Shown: positions 1-11,849, counted from the stretch's first letter. The stretch: DNA of 64,000 nt from Melitaea cinxia (GCF_905220565.1 NC_059406.1:14022001-14086000); one strand, 5' to 3'. Numbers and translations: made by a program. Notes: generated by a model not told the origin, from the sequence alone.

Positions 1-325
1 GTTCACCTAGTGAAGACTTGTGAGTGATCTACTCCTGAGAAGTGATGAGTCTGTGAGGAATCTGTCTCCCTATAAAAGATAATTTAGGGGATTAATTTCT
101 TGTTTAGAATGAGAGACTCTTTACATATAATTTATTATTTTTTGTTAGTTGAGTTTAACTTTTTGTTCTTGTTATCTTAATTGTATTTGTTGCGTTACAG
201 AACTTTTCATGCAAGTCTAACTCAATACAATCCTTCTTCACAACTGTACTCATACTAGCAAATAACTATACTCAAAGTCCACGAACAAAATAAGTAAATA
301 ATTTATTCAAAACTTACACGTAAAG
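1..325. other. AT-rich sequence, no gene recognised
   Basis: Nothing recognisable apart from a good-looking splice acceptor at about 190-200. The frame after it is open for about 30 codons and then stops near 291. Confidence 0.4.
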
Positions 326-463
326 TTCGACTTGAACATTATAAAGCTTTTGAGGAGAGGTAATACGCCACAAGCCGCAATACAGGAACGCTCTATAGAC
401 TGCGGTGAATTCGTGTCGACACCAACTTGCGATGAAGTTAGCCAACGCTTGGAAGATCAAATG
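326..463 (+). CDS. Candidate internal coding exon of an unknown gene
   Basis: A 46-codon open stretch with mixed, non-repetitive amino acid content ends exactly at a good splice donor (ATG|GTAAGG, GT at 464-465). An AG at 324-325 could be the acceptor, but the pyrimidine tract before it is poor. A stronger acceptor (ttgcgttacag) ends at 200, although the frame used here has a TAA near 298. The translation holds two Cys and several charged residues (for example SIDCGEF and CDEVSQRLEDQ). I do not recognise the protein. It could be an exon of a host gene continuing to the right, a decayed transposon fragment, or chance. No other exon was found nearby. Confidence 0.28.
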
Positions 464-772
464 GTAAGGTTAAGGTCATAGGCGAAAGCGTTTTCTTTTA
501 TTCTAAATCAAAAATTTCGTTTTCAAATACTCTTCAAAAGCACTTGAATTTGAATACTGCTAGCTTTTGCTTACTTTTATCCGTTTTTTAATTTAGAACA
601 AGAAAAAAAAAAGAGTGTTTGAGTAGGTGTACTTTTATGCAGGTAATAAACAAAAATGAAGGAATTTTTAGGAATGTTTTGAAGGAATGTTAAGAAATTA
701 GCAAGTTTTAATTCGGGACTAATGACGTCTAGAGGTAGCGATGCATATGTTTGTAGTTATAGTATGTTTTTT

Positions 773-850
773 GTTTTTTTTTTTTATAGAATTAGGTCGG
801 CAAAAGTTTACGGCTTACCTGATGGTAAGCGGTTACCGTGTCCTATGGGT
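773..850 (-). repeat. Fragment of poly(A)-tailed retroposon
   Basis: A T-run is followed by ggtcggcaaaagtttacggc and gatggtaagcggttaccgt. This is the same 3' end seen in the longer copies near 22.7, 35.2 and 58.2 kb, here heavily truncated. Confidence 0.6.
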
Positions 851-926
851 CTGTATTAGAAGACTTTAAGGTACTCGTACTTCAGGAAAAATCGCGCTGC
901 TTCATATTTTGAGTAGTACATTTTTT

Positions 927-1251
927 CACCATTACAGCCTATACAGTCCACTGCTGGACATAGGCCTCCACAAGTTTACGCCAAAAATAACGTGAACTCA
1001 TGTGTTTTGACTATATTCACCACGGTGGGCAGGCGGGTTGGTGACCGCAGGGTTGGCTTTGTCGCACCGAAGACGCTGCTGCGTCTTCGGCCTGTGTATT
1101 TCAAAGCCAGCATTTGGATGGTTATCCCGCCACCGGTCGGCTTTTTAAGTTCCAAGGTGGTAGCTATGGAAATGTGTTATCCCTTAGTCGCCTCTTACGA
1201 CACTCACGGGAAGAGAGCGGGTGGCTATATTCTTTAGTACCGTAGCCACAC
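927..1251 (-). mobile_element. (GAT)-tail retroposon, complete copy with TSD
   Basis: The element is flanked by a 12-bp direct repeat AGTACATTTTTT (915-926 and 1252-1263), which marks a target-site duplication. Oriented by the tail seen in sister copies, it lies on the minus strand. Its 3' end carries GGCCTATGTCCAGCAGTGGA, shared with the SINE tails of this window and with lepidopteran LINEs that end in (GAT)n. The 81-codon frame inside it is repeat sequence, not a gene. Confidence 0.7.
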
Positions 1252-1263
1252 AGTACATTTTTT

Positions 1264-2634
1264 GCTGTGGTTTTATTTGAATGATATAATTAACAATTTC
1301 AAGTATCAATATCACTTAATTTAAGGCGAATTTTTCCTTGTATATTATTGAAATCGCACTATACGAAATTTACACCAAAGCTTAGTATTGGTATAATTAA
1401 CATTGAAAACAATTGAACTAAACAAAAAATTTAATTTCGTCTTTTTATTTTTGGAAATGTCGAATAAACGAGAATATGCCTTAAAAATTCAACTAATAAA
1501 TTAAAGTACAAAGGAAACAAATGTGGTGCTACCTAAATAAAATGGAAGGAAGTTTGTGGTCGAGAGTGTGGTGAAAACTTTATTTGTACATTTTATTTTT
1601 AGTCTTAAAAGTATCGTTATATCAGAGTATGAGTAAATTATTTATTTATTAAAAAAATTATAGTAAATTAAAAAAAATGCAAAACATTATTAATTTTGAA
1701 ATAACTGTGTTATAAATTGTGTCAACATGGTAATATGGCCTAGAGTCAATTCATTTAGAACTTATTCTTGCGCTTGCAGTCCTTCGAGCAGTTGCAATTT
1801 TGAAGTCCTTTGACTGGAAATGGTACAAATATGTTATTTAGAATATGAGATACTGGTAATATTAACATTTTGATGTATGTCCTTTCATGCGTCTTACATT
1901 AAGTAGGTATGTACATATACTTCAACAATAACACCAGCAAGTTACTAGCTTCGCTCCTTCACTCTCCGAAATAGAGTGAGAGCACCATTGCTGTGTTTAA
2001 ATGGGTAGTCTGGCACATCGCCGTTGGCGGGGTCAGTGCGTAAAAGCATTTCCTAGCGTCAAAAAAATTACGTACGTAAAATTGCTACTTGAAATATACG
2101 TATTCTAGGAAGAAAGTGGTTTAATTCACAAATATTCGGAGTTGACGACGACACACAACACTTGTATCCAACCATGCATGGTTACATACAATACTAAGAC
2201 TTATAACAAATAAATTCAGCTCAATATTATCAATGGAATAGGCGCTATACGAGTATATTAAATGTTTTGAGGACATGACGCGTTGCTGTCGAATTATATT
2301 TCATCACCTTTATATACATTTGTGTCGAATTTTATCGAACATAAATAATTGGGTTAAGAGACAAAAAAAGCAGAAAACTCCAATTTAAATTGGATACCAG
2401 GCTCAATTACCGCTTCAATCACTCACCAGTTTTATTTCACTTGTACTTTCAGCTGTATCTTTACATGAAATTGTTTTAATTGGTAACATGTAGAGAACTG
2501 CCAAAAATGGTTGTATTCTCATTTTTTCGTCTTACGCAGATTTTGGTGTTTTTTTTTCGACAATTCGTCTCAAGTAAACGCTTTATGAAATGCTTCACAC
2601 TCCTCAGTCCTCAGGAGGAGTTTCTCCTTTTGGA
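1264..2634. other. AT-rich unique sequence, no gene recognised
   Basis: No coding, RNA or mobile-element signal was recognised. A slightly GC-richer patch lies at 1940-2060. Confidence 0.4.
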
Positions 2635-2815
2635 AACACACACAATAGACAATCACAAACGCCTGGACCACGACAAACATTTATATCCATCCATCAACCT
2701 TTAGAAGTTCACAGCAAAGCATTTATATGGCCGATACAAATGTTTGTCATGAGCGGGCATCGAACTCGCGAACAGTCAGTGCTAGAACCGCTGCACCAGT
2801 GCGTCATCGAAAAAA
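2635..2815 (-). repeat. tRNA-headed SINE fragment (type 1 head)
   Basis: The reverse complement carries the tRNA-like B-box region (gagttcgatgcccgctcatg) and the following acaaacatttgtat module seen in the complete copy at 42.9 kb. The acaaacattt module appears twice, and the 3' tail is absent. Confidence 0.6.
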
Positions 2816-3149
2816 AATCGCTCTAGTCTTTGTATATAACATAAATAAGTATGTTTAACAATGACACACAATCGTCTGTTTCTAAGATTAGTTAGTTAAG
2901 ACGACTTTATATCCGACATCCAAATGATGTACATATTTATAGACCTTAGAGCAGTAAGCACTCCCTTTGCGTTCAGCTTAAGTAGTTGTTTTGATTTAAT
3001 CACCTTATTCTTTTTTAAATTATAAGTTTAAAATGGTCACGGGTTTTTTGGTAGGGAGCCCTTCCAAAAAAAAGGCTGTAAAGTATCCGAAACGTCGAGC
3101 ATTTAAAAAACTTAATAAGCCGCAATGAAATCCAAAAAAGTTGTCTCAT

Positions 3150-3497
3150 TATAATGAGTGAGATTCGTGTAAACATTAACATAAAAAATGACTATTTCTA
3201 TTTCTCACCATCTACTGTAGTCAAACTCCTCCGAAACGGCTTTACCGATTCTCATGAAATTTTGTGTGCATATTGGGTAGATCTGAGAATCGAACAACAT
3301 CTATATTTCATCCCCCTAAATGTTAACGGTAGTCCACACCAAATTTATGTTTTTTAAATTTTTAGATAAATTATTTATTCTTTATTATGATTTGGCGTTG
3401 AAAATAACATACAACCCTAAATTTTCACCCTTCTAACACCAACCCCTATTTTTAAATAGCGTTTAGTGGGCAAGACAACGTTTGCCGAGTCAGCTAG
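3150..3497 (+). mobile_element. Non-autonomous Helitron, degenerate 5' end
   Basis: It ends in CTAG (3494-3497) followed by T. A GGCAA...TTGCC hairpin lies just upstream, as expected for a Helitron 3' terminus. The body matches the better preserved copy at 45133-45448 (gaaacggctt...accgatt, catccccctaaatgtta). The left boundary is approximate because the 5' part is diverged. Confidence 0.6.
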
Positions 3498-4403
3498 TAT
3501 TATTATAAAACTACTAGCTGTGCCCGCGGCTTCGCCCGCGTTGAAATCAGTGTGTCACAAAGTTTTCCCGGCAAACTTCCAGTGAAACTCTCATCAAAAT
3601 CGGCTTAGCCGTTAAGTAGATTTTGAGGAAATCGATCACATACACTTTTTGGGACTTTGTTTTATAATACACCAACTGTTGCCCGCGACTACGACTACGA
3701 TCAAGATGTTTAACATAAATTATTTTTTTATTTCAGTCACTTGAAATGCTTATCACGCTGAGTAACTTTTGAAAAGGCACAGGTAGTATAATTTAATAGT
3801 TATTTTTATAAAACCTCTCTATACACCACATTTTTAGTTTTATTTTCAGGCTGCAGTATAAATAACCTATCAGGCGAACTTATAGCTACTGTATATGTCT
3901 CATGGAAACTATCAACCCCAATTAAACCCCCTTAGCGGTGGGATATCGCATATATATATATATATATAAAACATAACAACATATATATATATATATATAT
4001 ATAAAACCGAAAGGTTACTCATCACGAAATCTCCGAGACTATAACACCTACAAACTTGAAATTTGGCAGGTAGGCTTCTTATAGGACGTAGACATCCTCT
4101 AAGAACGAATTTTGCAAAACTCGACCCTTAAATATTTTTATGTTAAATATTTTAATTTCGATTTGTTTTCTAAAAAAAATTATATGGACACCTTTTCACC
4201 ATCTACAGAGTATAAATTTCAAATTTCAAGTCTCTTACTTCAAAAACATAGGACTTTCATACAAACTTCCAACCCCCGTTTTACCCCCTTAGGGGTCGAG
4301 TTTCGTAAAATTCCTTCTTAGGGGATGTCTACGTCCTATAAGAAACTTCCTGCCAATCATTACAGCCTATACAGTCCACTGCTGGAAACAGGCCTCTACA
4401 AGT

Positions 4404-5296
4404 TCTGTTCTTATTCTGTTCTATTCTATTCTATTCTGTTCTATTCTGTTCTATTCTGTTCTATTCTGTTCTATTCTATGCTGTTCTATTCTGTTTTGTA
4501 CTATTCTGTTCTATTCTGTTCTATTCTGTTCTATTCTGTTCTATTCTGTTCTATTCTGTTCTATTTTGTTCTATTCTGTTCTATTCTGTTCTATTCTGTT
4601 CTATTTTGTTCTGTTCTATTCTGTTCTGTTTTGTTCTATTCTATTTTGTTTTCTAATCTGTTTAGTTTTGTTCTGTTCTGTTTTTTTCTGTTCTCTACTA
4701 TTCTGTTCTGTTCTTTTTCTATTCTATTCTGTTCTGTTCTATTCTGTTCTGTTCTGTTCTATTCTGTTCTACTCTGTTCTTTTCTGTTCTATTCTTTTCT
4801 GTTCTATTCTTTTCTGTTCTGTTCTATTCTGTTCTGTTTTATTCTGTTCTATTCTGTTCTATTCTGTTCTATTCTGTTCTATTCTATTCTGTTCTGTTCT
4901 ATTCTATTTTGTTCTCTACTCTGTTTAGTTTTGTTCTGTTCTATTTTTTTCTGTTCTCTACTATTCTGTTCTGTTCCTATTCTATTCTATTCTGTTCTGT
5001 TCTTATTCTGTTCTATTCTGTTCTATTCTGTTCTGTACTATTCTGTTTTGTTCTATTCTGTTCTGTTCTTATTCTGTTCTATTCTGGTCTGTTCTATGCT
5101 GTTCTATTCTGTTCTATTCGGTTCTATTATATTCTATTCTGTTCTGTTCTTATTCTGTTCTATTCTGTTCTGTTCTATTCTGTTCTATTCTATTCTGTTC
5201 TATTCTGTTCTGTTCTATTCTGTTCTGTTCTATTCTGTTCTATTCTTATTCTGTTCTATTCTGTTCTATTCTGTTCTTTATTCTGTTTAGTTTTGT
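4404..5296. repeat. Pentanucleotide microsatellite (TTCTG/TTCTA)n, ~0.9 kb
   Basis: Almost 900 bases built from interleaved TTCTG and TTCTA pentamers, with scattered variants. A 5-nt unit repeats every 5 codons, and none of its plus-strand phases makes a stop often, so long Leu/Phe/Ser/Tyr/Cys frames appear in several phases. They are artefacts. The array abuts a truncated retroposon piece (4361-4405). Confidence 0.9.
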
Positions 5297-5538
5297 TCAA
5301 ATTTCAAGTCTCTTACTTCAAAAACATAGGACTTTCATACAGACTTCCAACCCCTGTTTTACCCTCTTAGGGATTGAGTCTTGTAAAATCCATTCTTAGG
5401 GATATTTAAGCCTTATAAGGAGCCTACCTGCTAAATTTCAAGTTTGTAGGTGTTATAGTTTCGGAGATTTCGTGATGAGTGAGTCAACCTACCATCCCCC
5501 GTTTTAACCCCAAAAGGGAGTTGATATCTAAAGATAAA

Positions 5539-5573
5539 CATTTTTGAATATCATATCAAAAATTGACCGCTCC
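5539..5573 (-). mobile_element. 35-bp insertion of tRNA-bearing element with 13-bp TSD
   Basis: Thirty-five bases identical in kind to the end of the foldback tRNA-bearing element (gaatatcatatcaaaaattg, then the acceptor-end cgctcc). They are bounded by a perfect 13-bp duplication ATCTAAAGATAAA at 5526-5538 and 5574-5586. It looks like an extremely 5'-truncated retroposition. Confidence 0.6.
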
Positions 5574-6639
5574 ATCTAAAGATAAATTATTTGGACATCT
5601 TCTCATCTTATATAGAGCATACATTTTAAATTTCAAGTCTCTTACTTCAAAAACATAGGATTTTTATACAAACTTCCAACCCCCGTTTCTCCACCCCCTT
5701 AGGAGTCGAGTTTCGTAAAATCCGTTCTTAGCGGATGCCTACGCTTTATAAGGAACCTATCCGCCAAATTTCAAGTTTCTAGGTGTTATAGTTTCGGAAA
5801 TTTCGTGATGAATGACCTTTCGCTTTTATATATATTATAGATAGATAGATTAAACAATAAAATTTCTTTTATTTGTTCTACGCATTAAAGTAAAATTAAG
5901 GCAACTATTACCAATAAAGATGATTTATTTAACAATTGTCGTTCACTGCTTTGTCCTTGAGATTATGATGAGATAGAAACATTATCAAGTTTTGACATAA
6001 TTTCGTGATTTAGTTGAAATCGTTCGTAGGAAATTATCCAGGGTGACTATAACGGTTTTTAGCTATCTCTCGGAAACCACGAATTTTTCCGGGATGAAAG
6101 GCTTATGTCCGTTCCGTGTTTTTTCGAATTTAATGGCGATTGGTCAAGCCGTTGAGCCGTGAAAGCGGAACGATAAAACAATCAAACTCACTTTCAAATT
6201 TATAATATTAGCATGGATTATCTAACTTAAATAATATTATACCAGTAGCCTTGCTTTCTATCTCGTCTACAATGTAACATTCATTGATATATACAATATA
6301 ATATCGTAAATGTATATTTACCTACAAAATATAAACAGTATCAAATGTGCAGACACATAAATGTCTCTTAGGTTATATTTTATCATTCTTTCAAGCAGTG
6401 ACCTTTATTATTCCACGTCTAACTGCCGGACTGTCACACCCTCATCGTTTCTACAGTTTTGTAGTGCCATTTATCAGTAAAAAAATGTGTGAAGATTTTT
6501 AATATACCTTTCATTGTTTAGATTTAACAAAGTAACGACAGCAAAATATTTAAATATCTTAAACTTTACGTTTATTACTTTAATAGGTAAGATTGTTAAC
6601 ATCTTCAATTTGTATGTTTTTGAAGTAACATTTGTTGAC

Positions 6640-6845
6640 GGACGCTTGACTTAGGGAGTCAGCTGGTGAATGCGAGACGAGAGCGTTATGAGAGTCGTTA
6701 TCGTGCGAGGCGAACGGAAGTTGAGAGGGAGATATAAGTTAGTGAAAATAGAAAGAAAGAGAGTTACTTTTCGTATAATACTGTAAGGGCAACTAAAAAA
6801 CTTTTACTTCAGTAGTGTGGTCTAAAGCACACTCGTTTTTATAAC
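6640..6845 (+). repeat. Unclassified dispersed repeat, copy 1
   Basis: Shares long stretches with 13293-13510 in the same orientation (gacttagggagtcagctggt, gacgagagcgtta, and ttttacttcagt with gtgtggtctaaa). The ends are not obvious and I do not recognise the family. Confidence 0.55.
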
Positions 6846-6871
6846 AAATTAATTCTCACTAATATATATTC

Positions 6872-7006
6872 CAGATAGCGATAGTTACTCATAGTAGGGA
6901 ATATATCCGCCAACACGCATTGGAGCAGCGTGGTGGATTAAGCTCTGATGGGTATACATGGGGAAAGAGGCCTATGCCCAACAGTGGGATATTACAGGCT
7001 GAAGCG
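6872..7006 (+). repeat. SINE 3' tail fragment
   Basis: Carries the common tail from gatagcgatagttactcata through attacaggctgaagcg. The tRNA-like head is missing. Confidence 0.7.
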
Positions 7007-7557
7007 ATAATTCTCACTAATAATTAAATGAAAAACTTACAATTTTATAAAGTATTAAAAAAAGGAAATGTAAAGAAATGTTCAAAAATAAAACGGATAA
7101 TACTGAAACTGAAATTTTCGGTATTTCACATAAGGCTTGAAAAGCGGCAATATGTTATTGAGTCGGTGCGTCGTTGTGCATTTAATGCATATCGCATCAA
7201 TGTTCGTCACTCTACGTGACTCTAATAAAATTTCAAAGATAAGATTTTTAAGCTCTCACGATCATTATGAAAACTTTTGATTCTACGAATTTTCTGCCAT
7301 TTATATTTTAAGAATCCGAGAAGACCGACAGAATCACTCCATTGTCATGGCGCCTGCAGAGTCACGAAATAGTGACAGGTACAAAACGACAATCGTGGTA
7401 AGTTCAGTAGAATTAAAAAAGGGTGTGTGTCAGCTTCGACGCATGACTGAAGTTTACTCCGTCAGATCGATTGACTAAATAAGCACAAGAAAGGCTTACT
7501 AGTCTAAGAAAAAGTTTAAAACCATGTCAAATGGTAAATAAACGAATCAAGTAACGC

Positions 7558-7591
7558 CATCTATCGGAGCCTTATTGGGTTCCGATAGATG
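7558..7591. repeat. Perfect 11-bp hairpin
   Basis: CATCTATCGGA (7558-7568) and TCCGATAGATG (7581-7591) are perfect inverse repeats around a 12-nt loop. Possibly the trace of a small inverted-repeat element. No function is implied. Confidence 0.5.
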
Positions 7592-7877
7592 TCGTTAACT
7601 AAAACGTAACGAAGTCATTCATTCAGTAGATTTTACTCCTCATATTTTTTTTCATACCCAGGCCTTATATGAAAATTGGTTCTCAAGGAACTCTAAAAAT
7701 CTAATATTTTTCCAGTTTTTACCTGGATCTGTCAATTAATTTAGTAGATAACTAATTAACAAGAACAGATTCCCATCACACCACAAAACTTACAATGCCG
7801 ATATGATAAATGATATTAATCAAGAAATATTAATATAATAATTTACTGTGTACATTAATTTAATATGTACATTAATT

Positions 7878-8201
7878 ACTGTGTGGCTACGGTACTAAAG
7901 AATATAGCCACACCCTCTCTTCCCGTGGGTGTTGTAAGAGGCGACTAAGGGATAACAAGGTTCCACTACCACCTTGGAACTTAAGAAGCCGACCGATGGC
8001 GGGATAACCATCTAACTGCTGGCTTTGAAACACACAGGCCGAAGACGGGCAGCAGCGTCTTAGGTGCGACAAAGCCAGCCCTGCGGTCACCAACCTGCCT
8101 GCCCAGCGTGGTGACTATGGGCAACACACATGAGTTCACGCATTTTTGGCGCGAACTTGTGGAGGCCTACGTCCAGCAGTGGACTGCCACATGCTGGTGG
8201 A

Positions 8202-8249
<48 letters not shown>

Positions 8250-8250
8250 T
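7878..8250 (+). mobile_element. (GAT)-tail retroposon with long (GAT)n tract
   Basis: Full-length-looking copy from gtgtggctacggtactaaag to the 3' (GAT)n tract at about 8203-8250. The octamer CATTAATT flanks it (7870-7877 and 8251-8258), a likely target-site duplication. The tract makes a poly-Asp frame that is not a gene. Confidence 0.7.
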
Positions 8251-8258
8251 CATTAATT

Positions 8259-10204
8259 TAACAGTTCTCAAAAATCATGTAACTTTATTCACTAGATATT
8301 TTATAAATAATTCTGTCGAATAATAGAACTCCATTTTCATTAACATTGACGATATTAATTAAAATATTTATTCCGGGTTAAATTTGGTGGTCAATTAACA
8401 GCCAGAAATTCGGAGACACGTTTCGGGAAATGTGCAGAAAATCGAGCGCTTCAACTCAATTACCATTTCGTTCTACTTGAATTTCTTTATCCCTTTAAAT
8501 ATTTCCTTATTCATTAATAGATAAAAATATGCATAAGTAACTAACTATTAGGAAAGGATTGCGATATTATTTTGAAATATAAAGTAGTGTACAGGAGCAC
8601 TCTGGAGCTAGGGAAGTATGTTAAAGAAGATCACAGCCAAATAATACTCTCAACTAATGTCGCATTCCTGTGATGATACAATGTATTTGAAGTCGATTTT
8701 AGCACAGGAAATCAAGACGTAATAACAAAGATTCAGCGTCTGTTTTAACTAGTTGATGAAAATGCTATTTGACATATAAATAAATATGTCTAATAGATAA
8801 AAAAATATCGTATATTTTCACCGTCAATCTCCTCTTTATCTGTCACTTCTATTTGCAACTTGTGTAAATAATAGGTTTTAATTATAACCTGAGATGAAAG
8901 AAGCCTTAATTGTCTGTTTTATGTCCAACTGATAAAGCCCGTAAGTAACTCATTGAACAGATAAATGATAGATAAACAGTTGATGATTTACAATTATGTG
9001 TTCTCTCAGAATCTCAAGAACAATATTTATTAAAGAGCTAATTCCTAATCTCTTGTACATGTACTACACGGTGCACGTTAATTGTAAGCTTAATTCCGTA
9101 GAATTAATTAATTATGATTAATAGAAGTTAATTTTCATTGAATATGTAAATTAATTACCGAACCGATACGACCTTCAAAAGAAGAGCATATTCCTTTTTG
9201 AAAGGCCGGCAACGCGCCTGCTTATCCTTTGATGTAGCGGGTGTCTGTGGATGTTGTTTTTCACTTACCATCAGGTGAGCCAAATGTCCGTTTCCGTATT
9301 TTATACAAAAAAATAGTTTCCAATATAGATGTTAAAGGAATCCAGGGAATCCTATAAAATGATAATGTTACTGATTTTTGTAATATGTTAATATGATACG
9401 TCGCGTATCTTGTCTAACATAACATAAAAAAATATCGATATGAAGTACAAAAACTGCTTCCTTACACCACATTATGGCAATTATAATACATTATTTACAT
9501 TGTCTATTATTGCGTCAAATAATTAATATAAAAGTATTTTTAATTTCGCGAGAGATTACTCTGAGTAAACATAAGAAAACTCATTTAAAGACGACTCGAC
9601 AATACAACGTCCGGTTGCCTATCTGACGCTTTTAGACAAAACAAAGGAACAGGGGAAATTGCTTACGGGATTTCATTCTGCGAAAATGTATGAATACTTC
9701 AAACAGGATTTTAATTAAGGAATAAGATTTTGCAAACTTAAAGTAATATTTATACAATATAAGATTATATCTACTGTTATAACTTCATTTAATTGAAATA
9801 CCATCATTACAGCCTATCGTAGTCTAAATTTGACTTTTAAATTATTTTCTAACCCAGCGTAGGAGAAAATGTAATGAAAGGCCCTAAAAGTCTTGGAAGA
9901 GATTTTGAAATATGTATGAGTCCGCCCCCATGTTTGTTTATGAGACTAAGTTAGTGTAGTAAAGTAAATTAAGGGGATTTATTTTTGTTTACTTGTTAAA
10001 CCATCCTAAACAAATAAAAAAATCGCTTAAGGTTTTATATGTTGTGGAATTCGTAGATAGAAAATAGCATTCTACGACGTCGCTACGCTTCTACGGCGTA
10101 GCAAGATTAACGCGTAGAATCGTTTCGTTTGACTAGTTAACAACATAAATACGTATATATATTACTATAAATTTATGTTATTTATATTTATAATAACTGT
10201 ATGC
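8259..10204. other. AT-rich stretch with retroposon fragments only
   Basis: At 8590-8670 there is a diverged fragment of the poly(A)-tailed retroposon (gaagatcacagccaaataat). At 9185-9312 there is a short piece with ggccggcaacgcgcctgc and cttaccatcaggtgagcc, a related retroposon end. The rest shows no recognisable gene. Confidence 0.5.
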
Positions 10205-10646
10205 TGTGTGGTTACTGCAGTAAGAATTTAGCCACCCCTCTTTTCCCGTGGGGGTCGTAAGAGGCGACTAAGGGATAACAAGGTTCCACAACCACCTTGG
10301 AACTTAAGAAGCCAACCGATGGCGGGATAACCATCCAACTGCTGGCTTTCAAATACACAGGCCAAAGACGGGCAGCAGCGTCCTCAGAGCGACGAAGCCA
10401 GCCCTGCGGTCACCAACCCGCCTGCCCAGCGTGGTGACTGTGGGCAAAACACACGCCATTTTTGGCACGAACTTTGTAGGCCTATGTTCAGCAGTAGATT
10501 GCGATAGGCTGAAGTGATAATTACGATATCAGGCTCTGAGATCAAAGGGACGATTGGGCGAACTCTGGACCGCTGACTTTACCAGAGTAAGAAAGATACA
10601 GACAGCTGCTCTTCTGTATTAGGCTGAAGTGATGATGATGATGATG
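10205..10646 (+). mobile_element. (GAT)-tail retroposon, extended copy
   Basis: Same family as 7878-8250, with an extra ~130 bp between two tail-like modules (gataggctgaagtgat near 10510 and attaggctgaagtgatgatg near 10625). It may be two tandem or nested tails. Confidence 0.6.
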
Positions 10647-10984
10647 AGTGATAATAATCGTAACAGATGTATTCAGTACATTAAAGAGGTTTGGATTTTT
10701 TTAGAGTGAAATATGTAATCGATACTGGAGTCATAACTTTTTTTCTGTCAGTCTATATGTCACAAATATAATAAGAACTAAAAAATGACGATTAAAACGT
10801 TTCCTACTTAAATCAGACTCGAATTATATTCACGGACTGGTTTTGGTATAAAAACTTCAGTCTATATTGTTGTCTAAGAAATTAGTCACTTTAAATCATA
10901 AAACTCAGTACTCCTTAAAAAGAGCATAGTGAAACGTAAATTTAGTTTAATATATAAAACAGACAAGACGGATATTATCTTCAT

Positions 10985-11095
10985 AATCATCATCATCATC
11001 ATCATCATCATTTCAGCCTAATTATATTATGCCCAGCAGTCCACTGCTGGACATAAGCCTCCACAAGTTCAACTCATGTGTTTTGCCCATTTATT
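10985..11095 (-). repeat. (GAT)-tail retroposon fragment
   Basis: A (CAT)n tract is followed by the inverse of the family tail (gcccagcagtccactgctgg). Only about 80 bp of body remain. Confidence 0.65.
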
Positions 11096-11368
11096 ATATT
11101 ACGAAATTATATCTACCATAAATAATTACGAACATCCTCTCATAATCTGATATATCTCCCGTTAAACCAATACGTTGACGGATATTCGATTTTGTCACAT
11201 ATTAATATCATATATGAAAGGCGTATCGCAGACAGTATGACATATCGTAATAATCAACGGAACAAAACGCCATCTAGTAATTAACGTCGTTCAGTTTTGT
11301 CAATGACGAGTGTCAACACTATAGCATTCACCGTTTCTTAATATCTCATCTTACTGTAGTCTAGAAGG

Positions 11369-11700
11369 CTTCAGCCTGTGACACCCCACTGTTGGGCATA
11401 GGCCTTTTTCCCTATGTAGGAAAAGGATTAGAGTTTAATGCTTCACTGCGAGTTGGCGAATATATTCCTACTATGAGTAACGATCGCTGTCAGATGTACA
11501 TGATAACAACCGGTACCAACAGCATAACGTGCTCTTCGAGGCACAGTGAGGAGACCCACAAGGACTAACAACCAGACCGGAAATAAATATATTATTTGCA
11601 TAATCACAAATATCCACTCCGATCGGGAATCGAACCCGTGATCGTTGGTGTTTAGGAGCCGCTAACACGGCACACGCACCATTACACCAAAGCGATCGTC
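11369..11700 (-). mobile_element. SINE, type 2 tRNA-like head plus common tail
   Basis: The reverse complement begins with a tRNA-like region with A-box-like ttggtgtaatggtg and B-box-like gggttcgattcccg, followed by the tail module shared with type 1 SINEs. The pol III promoter boxes are inferred from sequence. Confidence 0.75.
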
Positions 11701-11849
11701 TCGAACAATGAGCAATAATTAAATTATTATGGTTCAAAAAAATAAAGTAGGAAAGGAAAATAAGGTGGGAAAAGGAGGTTCACATCAATTTTTGGTGTTG
11801 TAAAAGAAAAAAAAAGAAAAATACAATCGATTAAGTATAATCTCATCTA

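Larger units (their letters stand above)
4008..5830. repeat. Internal repeat units and ~100-bp inverted arms
   Basis: A unit containing tcaagtctcttacttcaaaa and ccaacccc(c)gttt recurs in direct orientation at about 4200-4355, 5296-5500 and 5600-5830. The outer ends (gaaaggttactcatcacgaa near 4010 and its inverse near 5820) form inverted arms of roughly 100 bp. A short related fragment occurs at 42335-42400. Confidence 0.55.
3514..6217 (-). mobile_element. Helitron-like composite element, minus strand
   Basis: The minus-strand 3' end reads into CTAG at 3514-3517 beside a GC-rich hairpin (gcccgcggcttcgcccgcg on the plus strand), a terminus widespread in lepidopteran Helitrons. The minus-strand 5' end is TCCATGCTAATATTATAAA at 6217, flanked by A. 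Inside are direct and inverted copies of a ~200-bp unit, TA-rich stretches and a ~0.9-kb pentanucleotide array. No Rep/helicase coding was seen, so it is non-autonomous. It could also be two nested elements rather than one. Confidence 0.5.

Noticed and set aside
4325..5370. Long Leu/Phe/Ser/Cys/Tyr reading frames (up to 321 codons)
   Set aside because: They translate a pentanucleotide microsatellite; several overlapping phases are open for the same reason.
8108..8323. Frame with a poly-Asp tract
   Set aside because: It is the (GAT)n tail of a retroposon.
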